DNA of 64,000 nucleotides from Rhodamnia argentea (GCF_020921035.1 NC_063151.1:34106934-34170933); one strand, 5' to 3'; positions 1 to 12,540 are shown, counted from the stretch's first letter. Numbers and translations are program-made. Notes: generated from the sequence alone by a model not told the origin.

Positions 1-1230
1 TCTTAATGAGGATAGACCGATAGCTCTCACCGAGGCTAGTACGGATGCCTAGAAATCACAATTTTCTACTTGGGAAAAGAGCAATAGAATATACTTACTG
101 TCAATGAAGCGATCCATACGGGAATATCTTAGAAGTAATTTTATCATTGATATCACCGCTAGGCAGATGATGGAGGCCTTGGTGGTAAGAAATCATGACT
201 CTCCTAATGCTGAAGTTGTGAGACATATGTCGGGGTTACTCAGTTTGAAATACGATGGTTCTACTAGTGTTAAAGATCATGTCCTAAGGATGGTAGATCC
301 GTAATCAAAGCTCAAGGCGATTGATGCTAATATCCCCGATACTTGTATTGTGCATCTTGCACTCAACTCTCTTCCACCTAAATTTGGTATTATCCAAACA
401 CAGTATAATACCGTTGATCATACATGAACAAATAATGACTTGATTGCAAGGGTGGTGTCGGAGGAGATGAAGCTAAAGAAAGTAAAGCGTATATTGCTAT
501 GTATGTTGCTTCTAATTCTGGTGTTAAGTAAAGTAATGTGCACAAAAATTGTGCTCATAAGGAAACTCATTCATCGATTGGCCCGTTTGACAACTTGGGT
601 CCAAAGAAATCGACCTTTAAAAAGGACGGCAATTATGGCAAGGATAATCTCTATTTCTTTCGTAATAAGGGAGGACACGTAAAGAAAGATTGCGTTAAAT
701 ATAAAAATTAGTTGTCTAAGTGCGAGCCTAAAGGTAATGATTCTTTGGCATTGGTTTGGGAATCAAATCTATCAGAAGTTCCATTTTATTCATGGTGGCT
801 AGATAGTGGTGCAACTAATCATGTTGCGTTTACCATACAATGATTCATAAACTGGAGGAAGCTAAATAAGGAAGAATCAAAACTCACCGTAAAAAATAAC
901 AATAAAGCCGACATCGAGTTCGTGGGAGATGTCATTTTAATTCTAGATTTTAGTTTTAATTTGATGTTAAGGAATGCATTTTATGTACCTTCTTTTAGAT
1001 GAAATTTAATTTCCATATCAAGTTTGAACATGTATGGTTACTCTTTTGAGATTTCAAACAATGCAATTTCTATTTCTTTTAATTAAAATAAAGTTAGACA
1101 TTGTACTGTGTCTAATGGATTGTACAGATTATGTTTACCTCCCAACGAAATATACGTCACTTATACAACTGAAAAAGTTATTTCCAAAAGACCTCAACCT
1201 AAGGAATAGTCTTACGTATTATGGCATAAC

Positions 1231-4200
1231 TGTCGGGACCCAACCCTCGGAAGGAAGGAGGTCGATACGTTGGGCTAATGGATTCCTAGTTCGACCCTCT
1301 TTTGGAAGTGGCGACGAGACTTTTTTTAGAGAATTTTATTTGGCTGATCATCGATCGGGTTTGACCTTAGTGGGGTCGAGTGACATGTGCAACATGTGCA
1401 TGCAAAAAGAAATCGCCACCGGCCATTTTGGGAATGTTGGCCGGATACCTCATCAAATGATTAAGAGAAATCATTCGATTTTATGAAACCATAGATTTTG
1501 GGTTCGGAGATTTGGTTACATTAGTATTTCTATCAACGCCCTTTCGGTACATAATGTCGAGTGATTATCTTAACTAAGATTTCATGCAGACACAACTTTC
1601 GAGTGAGGCAAGTCTAAATCTAAGTTTCATGTAGGTCGGAAAAACTAATCCTATCAATCACAATCAATAAAGTAAGTGCGCAATCAAGAATGCAGATAAA
1701 ACACATCGAGATAAGTCATGGCATCCCTAATAAAGCCCTAAAGCCTTAGAGAAAGTGTGGTTAAAGATTAGCACAATTTTGGGACAATTTGTCCAAAAGG
1801 CAAAACCATCATTTTCAGGGGTTCTAAAGTCAAAACTATGAAAATAACGTCAATCGCCATTCCCTATTGTTTTGGGATTTTCTGAAATTTTTCTGAATTT
1901 TTTTATTTTTGATTTATTTAACTCTTGAAAGTGATTAGGACCCGGCCAGCAGACCCGGCCCGCGAGATAGGCGCACGATCCAGGCCTTAAGGGCCCAAGT
2001 CTGTCTTTGTATTTTCTAATGGCTCTTAAAGAGGCCCAAATTGGAAGCCCAAAGTGATCAGATTTTAGACGAAGCCCACACACCAGCCCAAGAACAAACC
2101 AGATCTGATTCACAAAACAATCTCACGCACACCCCATCGGATCATCCACGTTTTTTTTTCCCTCTTTTTCTTTTTTAAGTTTTCTTCTTTCTTTTAATTA
2201 TTTTTATTATTGTTCTTTATTTTCTTTTCGCTTTCCTTTTCCATTTTATTTCCCGCCTGGATCAACTTCTTCGTGGGTCTTCTTACGAACCCCTACTGCA
2301 AATACTCCAACGACGCCGCAAGCCACCGACTCCGACCACCGAAACTGACGAAACACTGCCGGTGATCGCCTCGTACCCCCGAGAACTCTTCAACTCCAAC
2401 GCCTACTGACAGAGGCACTCAACGGCCACCATCCTCAACCCTCGTCGACCGTCCTCACCGCCTACGTCCGCCTCCCATCTCACCACCAAAAACCGACATG
2501 GACCATCATCGGCTACCGCCGGCACCGACGCCCGACGCCGACGTCGAAGCTGACCAGGCCCGACCCGAAAGCCTTGAACGAACTCGCACGAGCCTCCACG
2601 GAGCTCTTCATTTCTGCTCCTCTTTTTGTTTTTTTTTTTTTGTTTTTTTTTCAGCCGAGAGATCCTCGGATGAACCTCAACGACCCGGCGAACTCAAAGG
2701 GACCGCACTCTCACCCTCACGCGACCAAACGAACATGGACTCAGAACCAAGGAAAACTAAACGGGCGCCACTCCGGCGTAGTATGGCGCAGGATCATATA
2801 ACGACACAGAACAAAAGGAAAGAGAGAAGAACGCACAAGTTCCGCACCATAGCGAGGGAATACAAGTCACAAATTTATCAAAGGAACTCAGCACTGCACG
2901 GGGGCTGTGGGGGCACAAGGCCTTGTGCGGCAGTATGACTGCCGCAAAGGGTTTCCTTTTTTTTTTTTTTAACTTCTTTTTCTTTTTTTTAACCATTTTT
3001 TTGTTATTCAAAATAGGTCTAAAAAATATAGGAAATGGAAATGGAGTTAGGTTTGGTAATCACGAATTATATCAAAATCTACATCGAAGGCTAACATCAC
3101 AATCTCGTAATGCTCTGCCCCGTGAAGGTTGGCACCGGAGGCAAGATTTCAATTGAGCTTGAAATCTCGGGCAGCGTAAGGTAATGGAGAACGACCGCGT
3201 CGAATGGAATTCAATGGCGAATGTGCGGCATTAAGATTGCCAAGCGGGGTGTCAAATCTGTAAATTAAAAAAAAAAAAACTTATTTTGGTAAAAAAAATT
3301 TGTCTGTGTGTCTGCGCGCGTGTGAGAACTTCCTCTCAACCTCTCGGTCTCTCTGGGTAAAAAGACGCTCAGGAGGCCATCACCATTTTTGGAGTTCTCC
3401 CTGTTTTCCTCTCGCTGGAGCCACCCCATCAAGAGCAGACCTCACCTTTTCTCTGCTCTCAAAATCGAGAGCCCTCTTGTGCGTTCCTTTGCTCTTTTCA
3501 ATGAAGCCTCTCACGGTCTCTGCTCAAAAACCTCTACATGACTCACCTCCCCTCTCTGTGTTCTCTCCCGGAACTGCTCTCTTTCTTTTTCTCTTTCATC
3601 GCCGAGGGCCCCCCGGCCTCAGTCCCTCTTTTTCGTTTTATTTTTGAAAGAACCCCCCTCGAAGCTCCGATTTTTCTACGTCCGTTGCCTAGAAGATCGG
3701 CAGGAGCAGGCAAGATCTTCTAACGTAGCGCCTCGGGAGGAAGGGGAGCAGGTTGGACTTAGCTTGCTTGGTGATCCTCTTCCTTTTGGGTTTTTGTGCA
3801 CGCGGGAAAGAGGGGAAGCAGTGTGCCGTTTTTGGCTTCTGCTTCGTCTGCTTCTGCCTCTGTTCAGCGTGGGAAGCTGTGAGTTGACTGGGTTGACCGG
3901 GTCGGGTTTGACCCGCCCGATCCGGCTTAAAAACGTCCCTATTCGATGCCAATTTGGCCCGTTTCTCGAGAATTTCGTTCGACCAGAACGTAATCACAGT
4001 TATCTAGACCAAATGTCATAACTAGCAAAAGGTGAAAAGTCTAAAAAGGACTCAATTTGTGGTTTTTGCTCGAGCGGGGTCCCAAATGCAAAATTTTCGA
4101 AAATGAGGTTCCTGATCAAATTTTTGAGATTTAAAACGACCAAAATGCAATTAGGATTAAAAGAAGACTAACAAATTTTTCTTATATATTTTTCTAGTAA

Positions 4201-4385
4201 TTTCTAGGTATTTTCTAATATGAAAAATATTGAAAAATGCAGAAAATACTAAAAAAAAATTGTTTAAAAATGGTTCCTCGGGCTTGGCCAAGGGTTCCGG
4301 AATTGATTTTTGATTTTTTTTTATTGATTTTTTAGTATTTTTAATTAATTTTACAAAATAAAAGATAAAAAAACAGGTGTCAACA
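1231..4385. mobile_element. 3.16-kb LTR-like insertion (solo LTR or LARD-like) nested in the copia relic
   Basis: The sequence begins TGTCGGGACC and ends GGTGTCAACA, a TG...CA terminus typical of LTRs. The flanks are near-identical 5-bp direct repeats: ATAAC at 1226-1230 and ATAAG at 4386-4390. The insert interrupts the pre-integrase region of the surrounding copia element and holds no recognisable polyprotein. The simplest reading is a long solo LTR of a Ty3/gypsy-like family. A large non-autonomous LTR element (LARD) is the alternative. It is younger than its host element, but one target-repeat mismatch shows it is not recent. The interior contains poly-T/poly-A runs and a GC-richer stretch at about 2260-2780. 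Confidence 0.7.
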
Positions 4386-7300
4386 ATAAGCGTCTTGGTC
4401 ACAACTCTAAAGAAAGAGTGGAAAGACCGATAAAGACAAGACATTCTACCAACTCTTAAAAGTGACCCGAACACATACATAGACTGCTGTAGAAGTAAGA
4501 TGACTAAAATAAAAAAGAAAATTGCAGTCCATGGTTATCATTCGTTAGAGATCATCCATACAAATATAAGTGAGCCCTATACAATAGCGTCGTGTGAAAA
4601 TTTTATTTCATCACATTTATAGATGATTATTCCCAATATGGTTATCTGTACTTAATTAAGGAAAAATCTGCATCTCTTGATAAGTTCGGGATTTTTCGGA
4701 CTGAAGTCGAGAAATAGTTGGGAAAATCACAAAAGTTATTAGATCCGATTGTGGCGGTGAGTATTATGATCGACATGGCGATGCTGGACGACTTAGAGGG
4801 CCATTTGCTAAGTACTTAGAGGATTCTGGGATTGTGACTCGGTTTACTATGCTTGATAGTCCTGAACGTAATGATGTAACCGAAAGGCGTAATCGTACCC
4901 TTATGGATATGGTGAAGAGCATGATTAGCGGAACTAATTTACTTGATTTTTTGTGGGTTAAGGCTTTGAAAACGGCGATTTATATTATGAATCGTGCTTC
5001 TACAAAATCTGTGCCGCTTACTCCTTTTGAGTTGTGGACTTGATGGAAACCTAAATTAAATTATTTGAAGATTTGGGGATGCGTTGTAGAAGTAAAATTT
5101 TATAATCCAACTTTGAGAAAGTTGGACTCCAAAATCACTCGGTGATATTTTGTGTCTTATACAAATTATTTAAAGGGATATCGGTTTTATAATCTCAATG
5201 GAGGAACAAGAATTGTGGAATCACAGGCAGCGAAGTTTCTAGAGCTTGATGTGGCCAAAAAAGGTGATTGCTCGCAGACTAATGAAGATAACGATACGAT
5301 GAGTACTTCTATGTCGTTTTCTATACTTATAGAGACAATCGTGGGAGTTCCTACTCCACAAACCGAACTTGTTGAGGTTTAGGAATCATTCTTTGAAGCA
5401 GTTCATGATGAAGTTCCTCAAGCCTCTCGGGAACAGAATGAGGTTGAAGATGCTCCTCTAAGAATATCCGTTAGGCAGGGACGATCAGCTATACCACTAG
5501 ACTATATAGTCCATCTAGGAATGCGGGAGTACTATATCGGTTGTGTTATTGATCCAAGAACTTATACAGAAGTTGTTTCTTGTCCTTAGTCTAATTTTAT
5601 GGCTAGATGCGATGAAAAATGAGATGTTGTCTATGAAGCATAATGATGTTTGGGAGCTTGTTGAATTACTTGAATGTTATAAACCTGTCTGTTGTAAGTG
5701 GGTGTTTAAGGACAAAAGAGACTCCACATGAAAGATTGAAAAATTTAAAACTAGACTGGCAGCTAAGGGATTCACTCAGAAATAAGGAGTAGACTACAAG
5801 ACAACCTTTTCTCCAGTCTCTTTGAAAGACTCTTTTAGAGTAATCATGGCTTTAGTAGCTCATTTTGACATAGAGTTTCACCATATGGATGTTAAAACTG
5901 TTTTTTTGAATAGAGACCTTGATGAACAGGTTTTTATGGCATAACTTGAAGGTTACGTGGCGGATGATACGGGTAATCTAGTTTGTAGATTGAAAAAGTC
6001 TATCTATAGTTTGAAACAAGCTTCTAGACAGTGGTACTTAAAGTTTCATAGTGTTGTTACTTCTTTTGGGTTTATTGAGAACAAGTTAGATCGGTGTATG
6101 TGCTGCAAGATCGGTGGGGGGAAATTTATTTTTCTTGTTCTTTATGTTGATGACCTCTTGCTTGCTAGCAGCGATATTGAATTACTGCATGAGATAAAGA
6201 GAATGTTGTCACGTAACTTTGATGTGAAGGATCTTGGTGAGACGTCTTTTGTCTTTAGGATTGAGATTCATAGGGATCATTCTCGTCGCATATTGGGCTT
6301 ATCTTCGAGGGCACATATTGATCATATTTTTTAGAGATTCAATATGCAACAATGCAAACTAGGAATTGTTTCTGTTTGCAAAGGTGATAAATTGAATCTT
6401 TCACAATATCCTCATTCAAATGTTGAGAGAGTACAGATGAAGCATATACCTTATGCTAGTGCACTTGGTAGTATCATGTATACATAAGTTTGTACTAGGC
6501 CGGACATTATCTTTGCAATAGGACTTCTAGGCAAATCTCAGTCAAATCTAGGACACGATCATTGGATTGTTGCCAATAAGGTTTTGAGGTACTTAAAAAG
6601 GACTAGAGACTTCATGCTGATTTATAGATATGTTCAAAACATACAGCTAGTAGCGTATTCTGATTCGGACTATGCTGGTTGTCAAGATGACAAGAAGTCA
6701 ACAACATGGTACATCTTTATGTTAGTAAGTGGTGCAGTATCATGAAAAAGTAAGAAATAGAAAACAGTATAATCCTCTACCATGCAAACGGAGTTTATAG
6801 CATACTTTTTAGCTACTACTCGGGCTATTTGGCTCGGGAATCTCATTAGAGAGTTGACCGTATTTAATTTTATTGATAGATCTATACGGTTGTATTGTGA
6901 CAGGAACTCTGCATTGTTGTTCATTAACAACAACGGATGTCTTAAGGGATCTAAGCATGTGGAGGTCAAGTTTTTGACTATAATGGATTCCATACATAAT
7001 GGTGACGTTGCAATAGAGCATATTTCTACGGATGTTGTGATTGTTGATCCACCGACTAAATGCCTATGCCCTTGTGTATTTAAACGACATATCATTAACA
7101 TGGGATTAGAAGCATCGTGGAATGCTATTGTTTAGTAGAAGCTCTTTAGTTTTTGCTCTAATAAAGTTTACATTTGTATTAAGTTACTTTTAGTAACAGT
7201 TTTGATATGTATTGACTATTTTACATTCAATGAAGTGTTTATGGATGTGTTATTAAATACATATTTGTTGAAAATCTCAAGGTATTATGTAAACCTTAAG

Positions 7301-7718
7301 TAATGACTGGAGCATTTATTTTTGGCCATATGCATATGTCTTGTTATACATAAAGTATAGTTAACTATAAAGATAAGATATATGTGGGTTCGTTGGAACC
7401 ATAAGGATATTCTCTAGTGGCACATCAAGTTTCGTGACACTTAAAGTAAGAGAATTGTGAATGACAAGGAGGATAGCATATAGTGTTTCTCTATTATTTG
7501 AGGTGTTATCTGTTTGCCATACTACCATATCAAATCAATATCAGTAAAGTTAAGAGCATTTGTAACCATGGATGGCTCTGTGTCTTTTGATGCGGTTCTT
7601 GCCATGATTCAATGTTTAAGACTTTATGGGATAGGATTGACTATTATGATTATCTCTAGACCAATATAAAGATACGCATACACAATACAATTTCAATTAA
7701 TATAGCAAAGTGGGAGAC

Positions 7719-8190
7719 TGTTAGAACATAATCGCGTGGGCTTTATTAATTATTATTGTAATTAATAATTGGTTTAACAAAGAAAGATAAAAGATTTGCT
7801 AATTCTAATTGGATATGGGGTTGGATAGTATGGGCTGAGATAAGTCTTATCTATAACGACGAGATATGTTACAATCTCTATAAATAGAGCTTAAGTCCAT
7901 TTTCTAAATCTTAATGTTCACATAAACTCACATAAAAAGTCGTTAGAACCGATACGTGATGGGCCTTCTCATTGAAGCCGGTGATAAAAAGGGTCATAGA
8001 GGAGAAGCTCTTGAGTATCGGATCGTTGTAATTCCGCATTAAGAATGATAGATCCGAAATAAGATGCGTCAATTTTTTTATTGTATGAATCTGTGATTTG
8101 CGTATCTAAACGTGATTATCTTAGATCGCTGCATAAAATAATTAATTGCAGCTTAGAGAATTTTCTTCTCACATGTCGAGGGTCAAACAC
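7719..8190 (+). repeat. 3' LTR of the copia relic
   Basis: The LTR starts with TGTTAGAACA directly after a purine-rich tract (7707-7718), the usual polypurine primer position. A TATA-like TCTATAAATAGAG lies at about 7874. The right end is placed at ...GTCAAACA (8190), but this is uncertain by tens of bases because the 5' LTR is not available for comparison. Between the end of the coding relic (about 7133) and the LTR lies about 580 bp of AT-rich non-coding element sequence. Confidence 0.65.
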
Positions 8191-8537
8191 TGATGCATGA
8201 CTTAAGTATCGCCCGATGTGCACATATTTCAGACGGGTGCGGTCCATATAAGATGTCAAAGCAAGGGGCCACTGATCATCGGACGCGATAGCATGTTATC
8301 GTGTCGGTCTTTGGCGGGGCCATGGAGAGGTCGGATGCATGCGGTCCGAAATCATCAAAAAGACACGTAGCCCACGTGGCAAGTATGTCAAACCGTCCGA
8401 GATTAACCAACGGTCTTGGATGGTGGCATGCGACAACCCCCGTTCTCGGACAGAAGCCCGCGAACAAGTGGAAGTGGCCACCGATATCCCGATCAAGTTC
8501 TCGTGCGAATCCGAGCGAAAGATCCCGCAGTTTCTGC

Positions 8538-8545
8538 TATATAAA
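8538..8545 (+). promoter_or_regulatory. TATA box of the GSTF gene
   Basis: TATATAAA lies 113 bp before the GSTF start codon at 8658. This predicts a transcription start near 8570 and a 5' UTR of about 85 nt. Confidence 0.7.
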
Positions 8546-8657
8546 CCGACGCCTTTCCATGCTGGAACGCCAACGATTTGCAGAGATATTTCCAGAGGAG
8601 AGCTTCGTACTGCAAATCAGCACCGCGCACGTTCGAGGAGGCGGGAGAGATAGAGAA

Positions 8658-9492
8658 ATGGTGGTCAAGGTGTATGGCTCGACCAGAGCGGCTTGCCCGC
8701 AGAGGGTGATGGCGTGCCTCTTGGAGAAGGAGGTGGAGTTCGAACTCGTGCACGTCGATCTCGATGCTGGGGAGCAAAAGAAGCCCGAGTTCCTCCAACG
8801 ACAGGTACATTGGCTAGTAGCTCCCGTCTGCGAGTAAAACACGGCGTCTTTTGGAGATTCTTACGTATGTTTTGGCTGACATGTGCAAGCATTTGTACTT
8901 TTTTCATCAGCCGTTTGGTCAAGTTCCGGCCGTGGAGGACGGCGATTTCAGGCTTTTCGGTAAGATCGTGTGTCAACAGCTTGTGCTTCCATACTTCTCG
9001 AGCTGCAATGAGTATAGACAGTAATTATTTCATATCCGCTGTCATGCAGAGTCAAGGGCGATAATAAGGTACTATGCAACCAAGTACGCCAACCGGGGGG
9101 CCAACCTGCTGGGCACGACGCCGGAGGAGCGGGCCGTGGTGGACCAGTGGCTCGAGGTGGAGGCACACAACTTCAATGACCTGGCCTTCAACCTCGTGTT
9201 CCATCTGGTGATATCGCCGCGCCTGGGCCTGCGCAGCGACCTGGCGTTGGTCCACAGCTGTGAGCAGAAGCTGGAGATGGTGATGGACGCGTACGAGCAG
9301 AGGCTGTCCAAAAGCAGTTACTTGGCCGGCGACTTCTTCTCGCTGGCAGACCTCAGCCACTTGCCGGCGATCCGGTGCCTCACGGAGGACGCCGGGCTCG
9401 GCCACTTGGTCAAAGAGAGGAAGTGCGTGAACGCTTGGTGGGAGGACATATCGAGCCGGCCCTCGTGGAAGAAGCTGTTGACCCTTCTCTGA
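8658..9492 (+). CDS. GSTF: Phi-class glutathione S-transferase, GSTF11/12-like
   Basis: Three exons, 8658-8804, 8911-8959 and 9050-9492, give a 212-aa protein, the normal length and intron layout of plant phi-class GSTs. Exon 1 encodes the N-terminal thioredoxin-fold glutathione site. Exon 2 holds the PFGQVPAVEDGDFRLF segment, and exon 3 begins with the glutathione-binding ESRAI turn and carries the helical domain (LAGDFFSLADLSHLP). The family is cytosolic and conjugates glutathione to, or carries, hydrophobic compounds. At the position of the phi-class catalytic serine the protein reads GSTRAACPQRV, with alanine (about residue 11). This is the signature I recall for Arabidopsis GSTF11/GSTF12 (TT19), a ligandin-type carrier clade linked to flavonoid or anthocyanin transport. 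All splice sites are GT-AG. The carrier role is inferred from this clade-like motif. Confidence 0.93.
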
Positions 9493-10031
9493 TTGCTTTG
9501 GGAAAAAGCTCTCTCGTGGACTTCATTTGGGAACTTTCTAAGCCATTTGCATTTTAGATGCTTTAAATAATTAAGGGCGTGTGAAAACTTCGTGATTACG
9601 AAATATAGTTTCTCAGAAATCCTTCTTTAGGAAAATATATTTACTTGTCAGGATGAAAATTTTATTTATCCAACTTTAAGCATGTGTATTTTCTCTAATC
9701 GTAAATAATTTTTCGGTGACCCATTAGCGGCAAACTGGAATACATATTTAAATGAGTGGATCAAATTTGACACTCAGTAAAAGTCTCCCGCATTGTCTAA
9801 TTTATCGATTTTACAAACCGATCTTAATTTATTTGATATTGTCTAATCCCACATCGAGCAATTTTGCACGTTGTCGGTAAAATCTGATCAACTTTCCTTT
9901 CTCTAACCAAAAGAAAATAGACGAATTATTTTCTAGAATAAAACGGTAACAAACAAATGTTGGCGCGTTCCATGCGGACTACAAAATTGACATACATCTC
10001 ATGTGGTCGACCACATAGATAACAAACTAAT
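9493..10031. other. AT-rich intergenic sequence downstream of GSTF
   Basis: There is no coding signal. From about 9868 the sequence resembles 16110 onward (shared GCACGTTGT, TTTCCTTTCTCT-like and GCGTTCCATG-type blocks). This marks the left end of the first copy of the segmental duplication that includes the PSY genes. Confidence 0.5.
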
Positions 10032-10766
10032 GCTCCATTTGTTTCGTGAAAAATTACTTATAAAAAATATTTTTAGGATTTTTCGGCGTTCAGTTCACGA
10101 AAAATAAATTTATCAAGAAAAATATTTTTCACCAATGAAAAAAATACCTTAAAAAGTAGGGAAATTGATAAAATGATTTCTTGTCTCTTTCTTTCACCCA
10201 GACCAAGCACGTGCTCCTCCGTGCACTCCTTTTAAGTATTTTTTTTTATTTTCTTTTTAAAATTGAATTCTTGATTATTTTTATTTTTTCTTCATTTTAT
10301 ATATTTTTTCTTTTTCCTTCGATAGGTTGAAGGCCAATGGCTGGCCATAGACGAGCAACGAGCTCGCCGATTTGGCCGATAGGGCAAGGCTTGAACTTGT
10401 TGACCTCGGGCGAGGTCAACCTCGCCGGATCTGGGAAGCTTGAGCCTCGCCGACCTTGGGCAGGCTTGTCGCTCGCTTGTGGCCGGTCGAAGAAGAAGGA
10501 AAAAGAAAAGAATAAAATAAAATAAAATTGATAAAAAATAAAAAATTTTGATTTAAAAAAAGACAAATTAAATATAGAAAATAATTAAATGAAGTGCACG
10601 AATTAAATCAAATCATATTTTCTATACCAAACGGCAAAAAATGCTTTTCTTAAGTTTATTATCGGGTTTCAGCCGAGCACCGAAAAATATTATCATTTTA
10701 CTAAAAAATGATTTTCTAGAAAATATTTTCCAGAACCATCACATTTTCCGCAAAATGAACGGAGCC
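10032..10766. mobile_element. MITE, PIF/Harbinger-like family, copy 1
   Basis: The terminal inverted repeats are GCTCCATTTGTTTCGTGAAA-like on the left and, on the reverse strand, GGCTCCGTTCATTTTGCGGA on the right. The same termini occur in the copy at 53353-53868. The arms are AT-rich (GAAAAATATTTT-type). A GC-rich core of about 190 bp at 10325-10500, rich in CTCGCCG/GGCCG motifs, gives only spurious ORFs. There is no transposase, so the element is non-autonomous. It is absent from the matching place in duplication unit 2, so it inserted after the duplication. Confidence 0.7.
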
Positions 10767-11369
10767 TTTGCGAGAAATGAGTGATTTGATAAATATTTTC
10801 ATAAAAAAATGAGCATTTATATTGCTTGAAATAATTAATCGATTAAAGATATTTTCATTATCAATAACAGTTTGTGTCCAAACGTTTGAGTAAATGACGA
10901 AAATACTTTTCTTTTATTCATTTCAATTATCGATATAAGCGATTATTTTTTTGAAAATATTTTTTCAGGCCATTCATTCTACTCTAAACCAATGGAGCCA
11001 ATACAACTAGCTATCTTGCACCAAAGCAGAACAAGAGGATAAGATCATAAAAACCTTTTGCTAAGAGTTTCTGGAATGACATGCCAATTACGAAAGTTTG
11101 GTACCCCAAATCTGGAAACCGGATTCCCCGTTGCTCAACTAGTAGAGAAGGCAGCATTGCACCATTGCCCGGACAAAGATCTTTAGAATTCATCATGATT
11201 CGTGCCTCCTCCGTGCCATCCGAAAGTTTGAAACTTTTTTTCTTTCGCTGGAGAGACCTTGGTTGGTTGGGACTTGGAAGGCCTCTTTAAATTTTTGGTT
11301 GTTGATGGCTTGAGAAGGGGCAGTCAGGCCTTCTAGTAGAAGATGTGGCATTTAGGTTTGCCGCCGGCG

Positions 11370-11905
11370 TGGACATTTTTACATTTGATCAAATGAGTCA
11401 ATCCGGTCAGTTTTTACAGAAAATCGCTCACGTAAATAACAGATATCCTTGCCAGCGTAGACATTTTTAATAGTATTTTAGTAGTTTTTTTTATACTTTT
11501 CGATTTTTTTTCTTTTTTTGGGACCGAGGCCTGGCAAAGGTCATTGGTCACATGCGAGGGTCGGGACACCCTTGTTGGATAGGGGCGGGGGAGTTGTGGC
11601 CCTTGCACGATCCGAGCGTCACGACCTCGCCCAAACCTGGCAAGGTAGGGCCCGGCAAGGGCCGCCATGCCCTCGCCCAATGTCGGCAAGGTTGTTGGCC
11701 CTCGGCCAACAAAAAATGTGAAGGAAAAAAAAAGAAAAAAACCAAAAAATTATAAAAACTCACAATTTTATTAAAATATTATTTAAACATGTCCACGTCA
11801 TGGACTTAATATGCAAAATATGAAAATATTTAAAATTGAGTTGACACAAGTGTATTAATTCTATAAATTTTTGGTAATTATCCTAGTATTCCAACGTAAG
11901 GATTC
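11370..11905. mobile_element. Probable second MITE with GC-rich core
   Basis: Imperfect inverted arms (about 11447-11490 against about 11760-11805; AGACATTTTTAATAGTATTT-like and its complement) flank a GC-rich core at about 11520-11705. The core repeats GGCAAGG/CTCGCC motifs like those of the MITE at 10032-10766. The ORFs in the core on both strands have no protein-like features. Outer termini are unclear, so the borders are approximate. The element is missing from unit 2 of the duplication. Confidence 0.45.
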
Positions 11906-12300
11906 TCTATAAACGAATGACAATCCTTCGATGGTGACTTGATAAAAAAAAAAAAAAAGGAGATGTCTAAAAAAGCCTACGATTCTACTTCTTCTGTTTA
12001 GAAAATACATGTTTGCTTCGACGCAGTTGCTTTTGTTGTTTGTTTACGGTTTGACCGTTTTAAATTTAGACAAAGCAGATATAATTTAAGTGTTTAAAAT
12101 CATGTGCAGTTGTCCAGGTCAATATCTTGATATTCTAAACCACCGTCTAGACTTTTGTTTTAAATAAAAGTCAAAACTGTTTGTTTTCTTCAATTTGTAG
12201 GGATTTAGAAAAGTAAAAGCAGGGAAGTCTCTAAATGAAGCAGTTCCCCTCTGGACGTTATTATAAGGTCTAACACCGGCTGTTGAACTTCGGCTTAAAG
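11906..12300. other. AT-rich intergenic sequence
   Basis: No gene or clear repeat is seen apart from a poly-A run near 11945-11957. Confidence 0.4.
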
Positions 12301-12309
12301 CTATACTTA

Positions 12310-12540
12310 CTATAATTACTTCGCACCACTCGCTGCACGATGATTGGAGGTTGGCAAGTCAATCGCGGCTGCTCCCACCAAGATGTTAGCGGTCACGAAG
12401 TCTTTTCACACGAGGTATGCCGCAATTATACAATGCGGCACGAGTTGTTTAGAGATTCACTCACAACGCGAATCGAATTCGTGATCTCGTGAAAGATAAG
12501 TGACTCATTTATCATTAGACTAACCACCTTAAAATTTTGA
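12310..12540 (-). repeat. Duplicated segment downstream of PSY copy A, SINE-like
   Basis: On the minus strand this contains GTGAGTGAATCTCTAAACAA and a downstream block that match 18430-18620, at the same distance (about 650 bp) from the PSY stop in each unit. Just upstream on the minus strand, TAGTCTAATGATAAATGAG and ATTCGATTCGCG resemble the A and B boxes of a tRNA-derived SINE. In one frame both copies give similar short peptides (starting AAYL), so a decayed last exon of an unknown gene is an alternative. Confidence 0.4.

Larger units (their letters stand above)
1..8190 (+). mobile_element. Degenerate Ty1/copia LTR retrotransposon, 5' end outside window
   Basis: This is an old, broken copia-type element read on the plus strand. 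In order it shows a gag-like segment (about 80-720), the pre-integrase/integrase region (about 1200, resuming about 4390-5100 after an inserted element), reverse transcriptase (about 5540-6480, including a recognisable YVDD box region near 6145) and RNase H (about 6640-7130). A purine-rich tract at 7707-7718 precedes the 3' LTR. The order gag-integrase-RT-RNase H is diagnostic of copia rather than gypsy. It is heavily decayed, with on the order of ten or more breaks, so it is an inactive fossil. The 5' LTR lies left of the window, so age from LTR divergence cannot be judged here. Confidence 0.9.

Noticed and set aside
2498-3723. Several overlapping ORFs of 60-146 aa on both strands
   Set aside because: They lie inside the LTR-like insertion, run through poly-T and poly-A stretches, and show no protein family.
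8339-9405. Antisense and alternative-frame ORFs over the GSTF gene
   Set aside because: They are shadows of the GC-rich GSTF exons and lack family resemblance.
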